A DNA stretch of 64,000 nucleotides. It comes from Carboxylicivirga mesophila. GTDB taxonomy: Bacteria > Bacteroidota > Bacteroidia > Bacteroidales > Marinilabiliaceae. Every line of letters starts with the position of its first letter. Position 1 is the first letter of the stretch. The notes below the pieces were generated by a model. The model worked only from the letters and a program-made list of their open reading frames with translations. It was not told where the DNA came from and searched no databases. Shown here piece after piece: positions 8,779 through 17,930 of the stretch. Position numbers and translations under genes: made by a program. The stretch is taken from positions 61,128 to 125,127 of the forward strand of contig NZ_JAGUCN010000020.1 in assembly GCF_018271975.1 (NCBI RefSeq). Reading direction: 5' to 3'.

Positions 8779-9857
8779 TTCTTACTCTCATCAGTAATTC
8801 GTATTCCCAGGTTGGCTGTGTTAACAATAGCTGCTTCATCAAACGATGTCATTTTGTTTAACATAGCCACCGCACCTTTCACAACAGTATAAGCTACCGC
8901 TGCACCCGTTCCTTCTCCTAAACGAAAGCCTAAATCCAAAATTGGCTCACCCCCAAGATAATCGACCATGTGTTTATGCCCTTGCTCCTGCGACTGGTGA
9001 GAAAAAAGCGCATAGCTGACCACATTGGGTTCAATGGCATGCGCTGCCAGCAGAGCCGAAGTTGTTATAAATCCATCGGTAATAATAATCATACGGCGGG
9101 CAGCCGCTTCAAGCATACCTCCTGCTATGGTAGCAATCTCAAGCCCACCAAAGCGTGCCAGATTCTCAATGGCATTATCCGAAATACCATGCTTCTTGAT
9201 AGCATCGCCCAGCACCCTGGCTTTATTCTTAACACCCTCTGCTGTTAACCCTGAACCCGGACCAACAGCCTTGTCCACATCCAGCCCGGTAAAAACTGAC
9301 AACAAAGCAGAAGCCGGCGAAGTATTTCCAATTCCCATCTCCCCAAAACCAACTACATTAGTGCCTTCATTCGCTAACTTCGCTACAATATTGCGCCCAT
9401 TATTCAATGCCTGCAAACATTCATCGATGGTCATCGCCGGTTCTTCTAAAAAGTTACGGGTACCCTTCCTCACCTTAGCGTCTATTAGCCTCGGGTGAGG
9501 CTGAAAGTCAAAATTAACACCCGCATCTACCACTTTTAAATCAAAACCATACTCCTGCGAAAAAAGGCCTATGCCTCCACCTCCATTAAGAAAATTCAGG
9601 CACTGCTGCCAGGTTATCTCAACCGGACAAGGGCTTACTCCCTCATCGCAGATGCGATGATCGGCTGCCACGGTTAGCATCACCGGTTTACTCAATTGAG
9701 GCGTTAAAGAACCTTGTATCAGGCCAATTTGCTTAGCCAGACGTTCCATCTGCCCCAGGGAACCAACAGGCTTGGCTTTCTGATCAATTTTATATTGAAG
9801 CTGTTCGGCCAATTCATACCGAAGTGGCTCAATGTTAAGGTCATCCAGTTTAATCAT
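8775..9857 (-). CDS. cobT: Nicotinate-nucleotide:dimethylbenzimidazole phosphoribosyltransferase
   Basis: Makes alpha-ribazole phosphate from nicotinate mononucleotide and dimethylbenzimidazole for the lower ligand of cobalamin. The ATG at 9857 gives 360 residues, close to the family's ~350; it overlaps the TAA of cbiB by one base (TAATG), which argues for coupling and against the upstream in-frame start at 9917. Visible family signatures are the N-terminal DQKAKPVGSLGQME region, the GEMGIGNTSPASALL loop and LGEGTGAA with the catalytic Glu. It is the last gene of the cobalamin cluster in this window. Confidence 0.95.
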   Translation of the reverse strand: MIKLDDLNIEPLRYELAEQLQYKIDQKAKPVGSLGQMERLAKQIGLIQGSLTPQLSKPVMLTVAADHRICDEGVSPCPVEITWQQCLNFLNGGGGIGLFSQEYGFDLKVVDAGVNFDFQPHPRLIDAKVRKGTRNFLEEPAMTIDECLQALNNGRNIVAKLANEGTNVVGFGEMGIGNTSPASALLSVFTGLDVDKAVGPGSGLTAEGVKNKARVLGDAIKKHGISDNAIENLARFGGLEIATIAGGMLEAAARRMIIITDGFITTSALLAAHAIEPNVVSYALFSHQSQEQGHKHMVDYLGGEPILDLGFRLGEGTGAAVAYTVVKGAVAMLNKMTSFDEAAIVNTANLGIRITDESKN

Positions 9858-10804
9858 TACTGAAGAATTATATATCTTATTACTATACACAAAAGAATAC
9901 TGCAAAAGCATACCCAATGATTCACCCGGGCAGTTTTATATACATCATGCAATTTCAATGGACGCTCATTGATACCAATAAATGGTTTATCTACCATCCG
10001 ACCATGGTAAATATTTGGCCCGCCAAATTTGACATCCAAAATACCTGCCAGCGCTGCCTCGGGATACCCAGCATTGGGGCTACTATGTTTATTACCAAAC
10101 ATGACAACAAACCGCATGGCACGAACTGACCCTCGAACTACTGACATTAATAAAGCCGTTATGCGAGCCGGCAGATAATTAGCCGCATCATCAATATAAG
10201 CAGCTGCCCGCCCATACAACAGGTAACGCTCGTTCTTATAGCCAATCATTGAGTCAAGTGTATTAATCATCTTATAAGCCATCATACCCGGAACGCCTAA
10301 TAAGATGAACCAAAAAACAGGGGCAACCACCCCATCACTCAGGTTCTCTGCCATGGTCTCAAGAGCAGCCTTTCTTACTTGCTGTTCAGACAGTTGAGAA
10401 GTATCCCGCCCCACTATGCGACTCAACTGCCGGCGACCGGCCTCTATCCCGCTTTTTTCCAGGACCTTAAACACATCAACACCTTCCTTAATAAGCGTTT
10501 TGTTGGCCAAGCCGTAAAAGAAGAAAAGCATAGTCAGCAAAGCATTTAACCACATACCAACTTGTTGAGACCAAAACATAAGCCAATAAAACCCCAGATA
10601 TACTAACACTATTAGCCCGACACTGGAGAACAAACCTTTAAGTAAACGATGGCTACCTTTATTTAAACGATGCTCTGAGAAACTAATCATCCGCCCAAAA
10701 TAAACCACCGGATGCGGTAACGCTATCGGATCGCCCAGTAATAAATCAAGCAAATAGGCCACTACAACGGCCAATACCAGCCATAAATCTGCATATTCAA
10801 TCAT
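9857..10804 (-). CDS. cbiB: Adenosylcobinamide-phosphate synthase
   Basis: 315 residues with several hydrophobic membrane segments. It matches the CbiB/CobD(Pseudomonas) family: LLDLLLGDPIALPHPV near the N terminus, then GRDTSQLSEQQVRKAALE and ETMAENLSDGVVAPVFW, and MIGYKNERY. The enzyme attaches aminopropanol phosphate to adenosylcobyric acid at the inner membrane. Its ATG overlaps the stop of the upstream cobD-like gene by 4 bases (ATGA), and its stop overlaps the cobT start, so expression is translationally coupled. Confidence 0.95.
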   Translation of the reverse strand: MIEYADLWLVLAVVVAYLLDLLLGDPIALPHPVVYFGRMISFSEHRLNKGSHRLLKGLFSSVGLIVLVYLGFYWLMFWSQQVGMWLNALLTMLFFFYGLANKTLIKEGVDVFKVLEKSGIEAGRRQLSRIVGRDTSQLSEQQVRKAALETMAENLSDGVVAPVFWFILLGVPGMMAYKMINTLDSMIGYKNERYLLYGRAAAYIDDAANYLPARITALLMSVVRGSVRAMRFVVMFGNKHSSPNAGYPEAALAGILDVKFGGPNIYHGRMVDKPFIGINERPLKLHDVYKTARVNHWVCFCSILLCIVIRYIILQ

Positions 10805-11850
10805 TGGAATATACTTTTAAAGGCTGTTATCAGTCTATCATTCTTTTCTCGCGAAAGAGTAGCCAGCCGTATATGGTATTCGCACAAGGTTCGGAAATTA
10901 CTGGCATCGCGCACCAGCAAACCATACTTTTCCACTAATAATTGCTTTAATTCAGCTGCTGGCATAGGTGTTTTAACCAGAAAATAGCCTGTTGAAGAGG
11001 GATAGACTTCAATTCCAGGAATGGCTGAAATCTCAGTCCTGAAAGTCTTTGACAGACTCAGATACGTTAATAATTCAAGCTCATCAATAATTGGTTGACG
11101 AAGGGCAAATTCACCTGCTTTAAGCGCCAGACTATTAACCGACCAGGGCGGCCTATAGATGGATAATCGACTAACAACAGCCTGATGCCCTAACACATAT
11201 CCCAGGCGCAATCCGGGCAAGCAATAGTTTTTAGTCATCGATTTAAGGATCAGCAGGTTCTTAAACCTGCCAATATATGGAACCATAGAGATATCCTCGA
11301 TGCAAAAGTCAGCATAGGCTTCATCAATTACAAATGTGGTCTGAGGATTATTCTTAATGAGATCAAGCAATAGCTCTTTTGAAAACACTTCACCGGTTGG
11401 ATTATTGGGGTTACATAACCAGAATAGCCCTTCAGGTGTATTCATTCCATCTGAAAGGAACCCTGCGCCACAATAACTAATCTGATGATTGTAAACCTGG
11501 CATGCATGCTCATATTCAGAAAAAGTGGGGGTAATAATGCGGCTGCCGGCATTAGCAAAGCCCTGAGCAATGTAAAATATAGCCTCAGCGGTTCCGTTAC
11601 AAACCAACACCTGATCTTCAGCCACATGATGATTATCAGCCAATGCAGCAGTAAGTGATTCACACTGCAATTCAGGATAGTTGGCAATGCAGGACATATT
11701 AGCTTTAAGGAAGCTATCCAACTCAGGATGAGGTCCTTTATACCAGGTATTAGTACTAAAATCGGCAATTATATCATGACAATAGCGATAAGCATCATTA
11801 CCATGAGCAAACTGACTGCTTCTACTGATTAAGGATACCGGCATTATCAT
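10801..11850 (-). CDS. cobD: Threonine-phosphate decarboxylase-like aminotransferase
   Basis: A fold-type I PLP enzyme of the histidinol-phosphate aminotransferase/CobD group. The ATG at 11850 (or 11844) gives about 349 residues; longer in-frame starts would lie deep inside cbiP. The chosen start still overlaps the end of cbiP by 29 bases. Motifs include NPNNPTGEVF, the aspartate of VIDEAYADFC, the PLP lysine in KSMTKNYCLPGLRLGY and the C-terminal HIRLATLSREKN. Its position between cbiP and cbiB points to CobD, which makes (R)-1-aminopropan-2-ol phosphate, rather than to histidine synthesis. Confidence 0.88.
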   Translation of the reverse strand: MIMPVSLISRSSQFAHGNDAYRYCHDIIADFSTNTWYKGPHPELDSFLKANMSCIANYPELQCESLTAALADNHHVAEDQVLVCNGTAEAIFYIAQGFANAGSRIITPTFSEYEHACQVYNHQISYCGAGFLSDGMNTPEGLFWLCNPNNPTGEVFSKELLLDLIKNNPQTTFVIDEAYADFCIEDISMVPYIGRFKNLLILKSMTKNYCLPGLRLGYVLGHQAVVSRLSIYRPPWSVNSLALKAGEFALRQPIIDELELLTYLSLSKTFRTEISAIPGIEVYPSSTGYFLVKTPMPAAELKQLLVEKYGLLVRDASNFRTLCEYHIRLATLSREKNDRLITAFKSIFQ

Positions 11851-13300
11851 ATATGGTTTTAATATTAATGTGCTGACGCAAATGTGCTGCCAGACGATCG
11901 TATTCGTTTTCTTTAAACTCATTATACGAAAACAATGCACCTGGTTCATTGGTATAAGGAGCTACCAGCCGGTCAATTACCTCCTGGTTATCAAGTATCC
12001 CATGCATATAGGTTCCCCAGCAATAGTCATTCAGGTAAATTCCATCAGTATGCCCGTCATTAGTGGTAACCAATGAGCGCACATCATCGTGTATAGTACT
12101 TTCACCCATATGTATCTCGTAGCCGGCACAAATACCCCTGCCATCAAGAAAAGTAAATTGTTGCTGCACCGTCTTTTTATGACTCGTAATCACTGTGGTC
12201 ATCGGCAGCAGTCCTATGCCTTCAATAGTGGATACAACGCCCTCGATATTATGCGGATCATCAATACGCTCACCCAACATCTGGTAACCTCCGCAAATAC
12301 CTATAATTGTTTTATTAGCCTGTTGCATTTGTTTTAACAAGGCAGGAATACCTTTTTCGCGGATATAAAGTAAATCTTTGATTGTGCTTTTTGAGCCCGG
12401 GAGAATAACAATATCGGCCTTTTCAATTTGAGATAGCTCTGTTGAATAGTATACATTTATGCGTTTATCAAACTGCAAAGCATTAAAATCGGTAAAGTTT
12501 GACATCTGTGGCAACTTTACAACAACTACATTCACTTTGCCCTCTGCGGGTATATTATTCCGGGTTTCAAGCGCCACCGAATCCTCGTCCTCAATATAAA
12601 TATCTTTAAGATAGGGTACTACACCTACTACCGGAATACCAGTGAGGTCTTCAATTATCTGTCTGCCTTCGTCAAACAAACGCACATCGCCCCTGAATTT
12701 ATTTATGATTATGCCCTTCAGCAAAGCACGTTCCTCTTCATTAAGCAGCATTACCGATCCATAAACACTGCCAAACACACCACCGCGCTCAATGTCGGCT
12801 ACCAAATACACATCTGCGCCAGCCCTAGCAGCCATGCGCATATTAACTATATCACGTTTTTTCAGGTTTAATTCTGATATTGAACCTGCCCCTTCCATAA
12901 CAATGGGTGAATATCTTTCTGACAGTCGACAGAAAGCGGCATAGGCCTCATCAAACAAACGAACATTGTCATCCTTACGGAAATACTCATAAGCCGAACG
13001 ATTGCCAACAGGTTTACCATTCAAAATGACTTGTGACATCATTTCACCACTTGGCTTTAACAGAACAGGATTCATATCGGTATGACAGGCTATTCCGCAT
13101 GCCTCGGCTTGCACAGCCTGAGCACGCCCAATTTCATAACCGTCAGGCGTAGCAAAGCTATTTAAAGACATGTTTTGTGCCTTAAACGGAGCCGGAAGGC
13201 AGCCATCCTGTTTCAGAATCCGGCAAAAACCGGCATTTAAAACACTTTTACCGGCATCGGAGCATGTACCAACAAACATTATCGGTTTGTGCATTTTCAT
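11822..13300 (-). CDS. cbiP: Cobyric acid synthase, glutamine-hydrolysing
   Basis: 492 residues, usual for CbiP/CobQ. The N-terminal ATPase half has P-loop-like GTCSDAGKS (11-19), NMSLNSFATPDG and MEGAGSISE. The C-terminal class I glutamine amidotransferase half has nucleophile C336 in GICGGYQMLG and H433 in YMHGILD. It amidates carboxylates b, d, e and g of adenosylcobyrinic diamide. It is the first gene of the cluster cbiP-cobD-cbiB-cobT. The 151 bases up to the next gene are too short for, and show no sign of, a cobalamin riboswitch. No cobU or cobS is present in the window. Confidence 0.96.
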   Translation of the reverse strand: MKMHKPIMFVGTCSDAGKSVLNAGFCRILKQDGCLPAPFKAQNMSLNSFATPDGYEIGRAQAVQAEACGIACHTDMNPVLLKPSGEMMSQVILNGKPVGNRSAYEYFRKDDNVRLFDEAYAAFCRLSERYSPIVMEGAGSISELNLKKRDIVNMRMAARAGADVYLVADIERGGVFGSVYGSVMLLNEEERALLKGIIINKFRGDVRLFDEGRQIIEDLTGIPVVGVVPYLKDIYIEDEDSVALETRNNIPAEGKVNVVVVKLPQMSNFTDFNALQFDKRINVYYSTELSQIEKADIVILPGSKSTIKDLLYIREKGIPALLKQMQQANKTIIGICGGYQMLGERIDDPHNIEGVVSTIEGIGLLPMTTVITSHKKTVQQQFTFLDGRGICAGYEIHMGESTIHDDVRSLVTTNDGHTDGIYLNDYCWGTYMHGILDNQEVIDRLVAPYTNEPGALFSYNEFKENEYDRLAAHLRQHINIKTIYDNAGILNQ

Positions 13301-13390
13301 AAGTAGGGGTAAAATTTTGCCAAATATAGCAATTAAAGATCAGGCATCGGGGACTTTCACTACTTATTAACCTAAGACTTATACACAGTT

Positions 13391-13422
13391 TTTGTCACCC
13401 AACCAATAAAAAATTATCTTTA
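13391..13422 (+). promoter_or_regulatory. Probable promoter of the DUF3667-like gene
   Basis: TTTG at 13391-13394, a 20-base spacer and TATCTTTA at 13415-13422 (seven of eight positions of TAnnTTTG). The start codon follows about 30 bases later. Confidence 0.5.
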
Positions 13423-13451
13423 GGACCAATTCTAATCCCAGTTATAAACCT

Positions 13452-14447
13452 ATGAGTACGGCCGAACACCAAACCGAGAATGAGCTAATAATTTGTAAAA
13501 ACTGTGACAACCAATTTAGTGGCAAATACTGTTCAAACTGCGGACAGTCAGTAAAAGAGCTCGAACGCCCCATTCGCTTTATGATAGCAGATTTTATGGG
13601 CACCATCATTACATTCGACACCAGACTGGTAAAAACCCTGGTGACCATACTTTTTAAGCCCGGCCGACTGACGCTTGATTACATAGCTGGCAAAAGAGCC
13701 AGGTACATGCCTCCTTTCCGCTTTTACTTGTTTATCAGTTTTGTAATGTTCTTACTCATGTCTATTGTCACTAACAATTCGATACATGACAATTACGACA
13801 ATACCAAAAATAAAGTAGAAACTGGTAAAGCAGAAATAAGTGCTATGGTTGATTCGGTTAAGCATAGCAACGATTCCATTTATGTAGCCGCACGCGAAGC
13901 CATTAAGGCAGAATTGGATAGCGCACAGATTGATTCGATAAAAATGGACAAAATGGACTCATTTATTGCCGACATTGAAGATGCAGTCGAAGATGTGGAT
14001 GATAGTGACTCGAAATATGCGAAAACAGCCAGAATGATAAAGGACTACCCCGAACTGTACATTAACAAGCTCTACCAGTTCACGTCGTGGTCACTATTTC
14101 TTTTTATGCCAATTTTTGCTTTTTTTCTGTGGATTAGTTTCTTCAGAACCCGCAGGCTGTATATCGGACATTTAATTTTTGCGCTCAATATCCATTCATT
14201 CATTTTTACCATTACTGCCATCGTCATTGCTGTCAATATCATTTTCAAAAACTATTCGGTTGGTTGGATTGGCTACCTGTACTTCCTGGTGCCTCTCTAT
14301 CAAATCATTGGAGCAAAGCAACTGTATCATCGCAAGTGGATAAACACCTTCTTTAAAATGACACTGGTATGGATGATGTATAGCTTTGTATGGCTAATTG
14401 GGCTGATTTTACTTGCTACTTTAACATTCTTTGGCTTAAATTCATAA
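13452..14447 (+). CDS. Zinc-ribbon membrane protein, DUF3667-like
   Basis: 331 residues. The N terminus carries a zinc ribbon with two CxxC knuckles (CKNC and CSNC, about residues 14-33). A conserved region follows (FDTRLVKTLVTILFKPGRL, then RARYMPPFRFYLFISF) with a first membrane segment around 90-110. A soluble acidic loop of about 100 residues comes next, and four further hydrophobic segments fill the C-terminal third. This is the layout of the Bacteroidota DUF3667 family, of unknown function. It is divergent from cbiP. No functional link to its neighbours is visible. Confidence 0.75.
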   Translation: MSTAEHQTENELIICKNCDNQFSGKYCSNCGQSVKELERPIRFMIADFMGTIITFDTRLVKTLVTILFKPGRLTLDYIAGKRARYMPPFRFYLFISFVMFLLMSIVTNNSIHDNYDNTKNKVETGKAEISAMVDSVKHSNDSIYVAAREAIKAELDSAQIDSIKMDKMDSFIADIEDAVEDVDDSDSKYAKTARMIKDYPELYINKLYQFTSWSLFLFMPIFAFFLWISFFRTRRLYIGHLIFALNIHSFIFTITAIVIAVNIIFKNYSVGWIGYLYFLVPLYQIIGAKQLYHRKWINTFFKMTLVWMMYSFVWLIGLILLATLTFFGLNS

Positions 14448-14470
14448 ACACACATTGTGAGCTATTTTTC

Positions 14471-14478
14471 TATCTTTG
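14471..14478 (+). promoter_or_regulatory. -7 box upstream of the DUF3109-like gene
   Basis: TATCTTTG is an exact TAnnTTTG match, 26 bases before the ATG at 14505. No convincing -33 element is at standard spacing. Confidence 0.45.
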
Positions 14479-14504
14479 CAGCGCTTTATTTAAAACAAGG
14501 ATAG

Positions 14505-15092
14505 ATGATTCAGATTGATGATAAGATAATTAGCACTGATATATTTGAGAAACGGTTTGTTTGTAACCTGGACAAATGCAAAGGTGAGTGCTGTGTTGAG
14601 GGCGAATCGGGTGCACCGTTGGAAGACGACGAAACCACAATTCTGGAGGACATCTACCCGGTTATTAAGCCTTACCTGACCGAAACAGCCATCTCAGAAA
14701 TTGAGAAACAAGGCAAATGGATAGTTGATACCGATGGAGATAAGGTGACACCCATTATTAATGGCAAAGAATGTGTGTATACTTATTTTGATGAAAAAGG
14801 CATCTGTAAATGCGCCATTGATAAGGCCTATCAGGAAGGTCTGATTGACTTTAAAAAACCAGTTTCCTGCCATTTGTACCCCATCAGGGTAACCAAATAC
14901 CCCGATTTTGAAGGCTTGAATTATCACACCTGGCCCATCTGTCATCCAGCACGCGAGTTAGGCAGCCAGCTGGGAGTTCCTGTCTACAAATTCTTGAAAG
15001 AACCAATTATACGTAAATACGGCGAAGCGTTTTACAATGAGATGGAAGATGTGGAAGAAACACTGCGCAAACAAGGCTTACTTAACAAATAG
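14505..15092 (+). CDS. Cysteine-rich DUF3109-like protein
   Basis: 195 residues, no signal peptide, so cytoplasmic. Cysteines cluster in an N-terminal group (CNLDKCKGECC), a middle group (GKECV and then GICKC), and two later Cys-His sites (SCHLYPIRV and PICHPA). This pattern is that of the DUF3109 family, thought to bind iron-sulfur or zinc by analogy with YkgJ-type proteins; no activity is established. It is common in Bacteroidota and usually stands alone, as here. Confidence 0.75.
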   Translation: MIQIDDKIISTDIFEKRFVCNLDKCKGECCVEGESGAPLEDDETTILEDIYPVIKPYLTETAISEIEKQGKWIVDTDGDKVTPIINGKECVYTYFDEKGICKCAIDKAYQEGLIDFKKPVSCHLYPIRVTKYPDFEGLNYHTWPICHPARELGSQLGVPVYKFLKEPIIRKYGEAFYNEMEDVEETLRKQGLLNK

Positions 15093-15125
15093 CTGGTGGC
15101 ATGCAGCAGCATAACACCACCAGCT
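15091..15125. terminator. Bidirectional terminator hairpin
   Basis: AGCTGGTGG (15091-15099) pairs with CCACCAGCT (15117-15125) between two convergent genes. The upstream arm shares the TAG stop of the DUF3109-like gene. The T run is short. Confidence 0.55.
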
Positions 15126-15139
15126 TATCATTTTAAACC

Positions 15140-16138
15140 TCATTTAACCGGAATATAAATGGCCGTCAGCCAGTTGGCAGGATCTGTTTCATTGGATGGA
15201 TCATTCAGATATATTTCAATTGGGTCTATCTTTTTATTGACCTTGAGGCGCTTATACCTGGCATAACTATAAGCAGCTGCCCAGCCATTTCCCAAATGCT
15301 CGTAATCACCTTTAAAAGTCACTTTAACCGCCTTTATTGTCGGATAGGTTTCTTTATAAAACTCGCCATCTAAAACAATCGCCTGATTAACAGGCACACC
15401 AGATGAATATGTACATTCAGGATCAGTAAAATCAAATTTGTGATAGATCGAAAATGCTGAGTCACTCTCAACACCTTCCTTTTCGCACAGTTCGTTGATT
15501 TTTGCAAATGTAGCTTTCATTGAAGGACCAACTTCGTACATAGGGCAAGTTTCTCTGATGGCTATATAATCAAAGCCATCAAGCGTTGCTACGCCATCAA
15601 TCTTCACTTCCGAATCGATTTTACCTTTTTCTATAAAATCCTTAATCATCTTCAGCCCGCGTTCATAATCCATTCCTATCCATGGCTCCATCTGCTTGGC
15701 CATGAATTTGAAAAAGAATGGCATTTTACCTCTCATTCCCCAGGTTACTTCACATCCTCCATCTACTTCGGTAAACCGCCAGTAAACCTCCGACTTTGAC
15801 TTAAAAGGTTTTATAAACCTTATTTCCTGCAAAATAGATGCATTTTCAACAATATCCAGATGCTCTATCTCTCCCGTACCTACCAAATCGCCCACCCAGC
15901 TATTAACAGCTCCAGTTCCAAGGCCTCCGTTAGTTACATTCACCTTAGCATCAGGCTCCATACAAAGCCATGGCGACCAGGTTGGCCAGGTTTTGAAATC
16001 AGCCACCAACTCAAAAACCCGCTCACGCGAAGCCTCCACCACTTGCGATTTATTAACATGATAGGAACCATCGATACTGAACAGCCAGATAAACACACCG
16101 GCAAAAATTACGGCAAGAAGAATTAAAGCTATTTCCAT
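15140..16138 (-). CDS. SRPBCC domain fused to GyrI-like effector-binding domain
   Basis: 332 residues. One N-terminal membrane segment (about 3-20) is followed by a polyketide-cyclase/START-like SRPBCC domain (about 30-170; FELVADFKTWPTWSPW and WGMRGKMPFFFKFMAKQ). The C-terminal half (about 180-332) is a GyrI/AraC-effector-binding-like domain (YIAIRETCPMYEVGPSM). Both halves bind hydrophobic or amphipathic small molecules in known relatives, so a membrane-anchored ligand-binding protein is likely. No DNA-binding or catalytic motif is visible. The fusion is known from Bacteroidota but has no assigned role. Confidence 0.7.
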   Translation of the reverse strand: MEIALILLAVIFAGVFIWLFSIDGSYHVNKSQVVEASRERVFELVADFKTWPTWSPWLCMEPDAKVNVTNGGLGTGAVNSWVGDLVGTGEIEHLDIVENASILQEIRFIKPFKSKSEVYWRFTEVDGGCEVTWGMRGKMPFFFKFMAKQMEPWIGMDYERGLKMIKDFIEKGKIDSEVKIDGVATLDGFDYIAIRETCPMYEVGPSMKATFAKINELCEKEGVESDSAFSIYHKFDFTDPECTYSSGVPVNQAIVLDGEFYKETYPTIKAVKVTFKGDYEHLGNGWAAAYSYARYKRLKVNKKIDPIEIYLNDPSNETDPANWLTAIYIPVK

Positions 16139-16250
16139 AACATAAAGGATTAGTGATTTTTAAAACATGGAAGATAACGAAGTTTTTAGGCGAACGCAAA
16201 CCCCTTTAAGTTCGCTTAGAAATAACTTTGCAATGCCCAAAATCTGGCGT

Positions 16251-17777
16251 TTAAAACTCTACCACCAATGGTTCACTTAAAGTTCCTTCGGTATTACCTG
16301 CTCCCAAAGCCGCTACTCGTATTATATATTGCCTGACAAAACCATTAGTGCGCTTCGGTATTCTATACTTAGTATCATACACCACATCCAATATGAACCT
16401 GGCATCATCCGGCGAAAATGCATCAAAAGCCTGATATCGGTAGATAATGTATTTCTCAGGTGCTGCATTGTCGTTATTGGTGCTTTTCCATTTTATCTTT
16501 CTCCTAGTCGCTTTAAGCTTTTCAACATCTCCAGCTAAAGCAGCACTTTGACTATTAGCACCATAGATTGCCAACGCTTTGGTCTGATAAAAGTTATTTA
16601 TCAGCGAATCTTGTAAACCCAGCAAATCGCGTTTCAGATGTTTATAACTAAAGAACACACTGCCATTAAGGTTGCTGGAACTTCTCACTAATCCAAGTTG
16701 AGACGGCAATTGCTGAACATCCTGCCAATCGGCCTTATCCGAACCAATCTTGTAAATACCATGACCAATATAAACTGGCAGACCACAACTATTCTCATTC
16801 CACCAATTAACTAATACGAGATAGTTGGCAACCGGATGCGACGTTCCCCAGTATAACTGTGGCACCACATAATCAATCCAGCCATTCTGCATCCATTTCA
16901 GCACATCGGCATAAAGACCATCATAATTCGTAGTTCCTGCTTTTGTATCTGAACCTAGCGGATCATCTGTTTTATTACGCCAAACACCAAAAGGACTTAT
17001 ACCAAATTGCACCCATGGTTTGGTTGATTGTATAGTTGCCTGTATCGACCGAATGGTTTGATTGACATTTTCTCTTCGCCAGTCAGCAATATCATCAAAT
17101 TGCATCTGTCCATAACGCTCATAATACATAGAATCAGGAAACACCTGTCCGCTAACCGGATAAGGATAAAAGTAATCGTCCATATGAATCCCATCAATGG
17201 CATAATTTTCTACCAACTCCTTAACCACCTTGTTAATATGCGTATTGGCATCAGGGTGTCCCGGGTTGAAATAAAGCTTATTCCCATATTCTACAAACAT
17301 TTCGGGCGTATCATGGTATGGGTGCTTTGCAGGTAACTCATCCCGCATATTCATAGAGGCTCTGTAGGGATTAATCCAGGCATGCAGTTCAAGTCCGTCA
17401 GCATGTGCCAGCTCAATCCAATACTTGAGCGGATCATACTTTGGTGACTTACCTGCCTCACCTGTCAATACCTTTGACCATGGTTCATAAACCGATTTAT
17501 ACAAAACATCTGAGGCCGGCCGGACCTGCAGGAATATTGCATTAAGTCCCAACTGTTTGCTATGCCTAATAATTTGCAAAGCCTCTGCCTTTTGTTCTTT
17601 CACCTTTAGTCCAGGTTGGCTGGGCCAGTCAATATTTGCAACTGTAGCAACCCAAACACCTCTCATCTCATTTTTGGGTGCCAGAGACGCCTCTTGTGCT
17701 ATTAATAAACAGGGAGTAATTACATACAAGACAAAAATGAGGCTAAGCTTTGTGGCATTATTTATGTACACGGGCAT
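16251..17777 (-). CDS. Secreted GHL10/DUF187 glycosyl hydrolase-like protein
   Basis: 508 residues. A hydrophobic signal peptide (about 10-27, ending CLLIAQ) precedes the GHL10 (DUF187) TIM-barrel domain, with MRGVWVATVANIDWPS, LQVRPASDVLY, LHAWINPYRAS and GIHMDDYFYPYP as recognisable blocks. The Asp pair in HMDDYF fits the catalytic face of the barrel. A C-terminal fibronectin-like beta domain (about 400-508) follows. Family members act on or bind glycans, possibly peptidoglycan-linked; the substrate is unknown. It is divergent from the hybrid kinase gene and is not near the PUL. Confidence 0.85.
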   Translation of the reverse strand: MPVYINNATKLSLIFVLYVITPCLLIAQEASLAPKNEMRGVWVATVANIDWPSQPGLKVKEQKAEALQIIRHSKQLGLNAIFLQVRPASDVLYKSVYEPWSKVLTGEAGKSPKYDPLKYWIELAHADGLELHAWINPYRASMNMRDELPAKHPYHDTPEMFVEYGNKLYFNPGHPDANTHINKVVKELVENYAIDGIHMDDYFYPYPVSGQVFPDSMYYERYGQMQFDDIADWRRENVNQTIRSIQATIQSTKPWVQFGISPFGVWRNKTDDPLGSDTKAGTTNYDGLYADVLKWMQNGWIDYVVPQLYWGTSHPVANYLVLVNWWNENSCGLPVYIGHGIYKIGSDKADWQDVQQLPSQLGLVRSSSNLNGSVFFSYKHLKRDLLGLQDSLINNFYQTKALAIYGANSQSAALAGDVEKLKATRRKIKWKSTNNDNAAPEKYIIYRYQAFDAFSPDDARFILDVVYDTKYRIPKRTNGFVRQYIIRVAALGAGNTEGTLSEPLVVEF

Positions 17778-17930
17778 TTAATATTATATTATGAAACTCA
17801 AAAATAGTAAAGCCAAATAAATTACAAACTTAATATTGACGAATCTGTTATTATCAAATAACCGTTTTTCAGGAGCTTAAAATGTTCTTATCTTTATAAG
17901 CTCAATATTATATCAGAAAACTAAAACCAT

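Noticed and set aside
13301..13451. Possible cobalamin riboswitch before cbiP
   Set aside because: Only 151 bases are available and no B12-box-like sequence or suitable multi-stem structure was found.
14694..14945. Minus-strand open frame inside the DUF3109-like gene
   Set aside because: The plus-strand frame has the conserved cysteine pattern and a promoter box; the reverse frame has no recognisable features.
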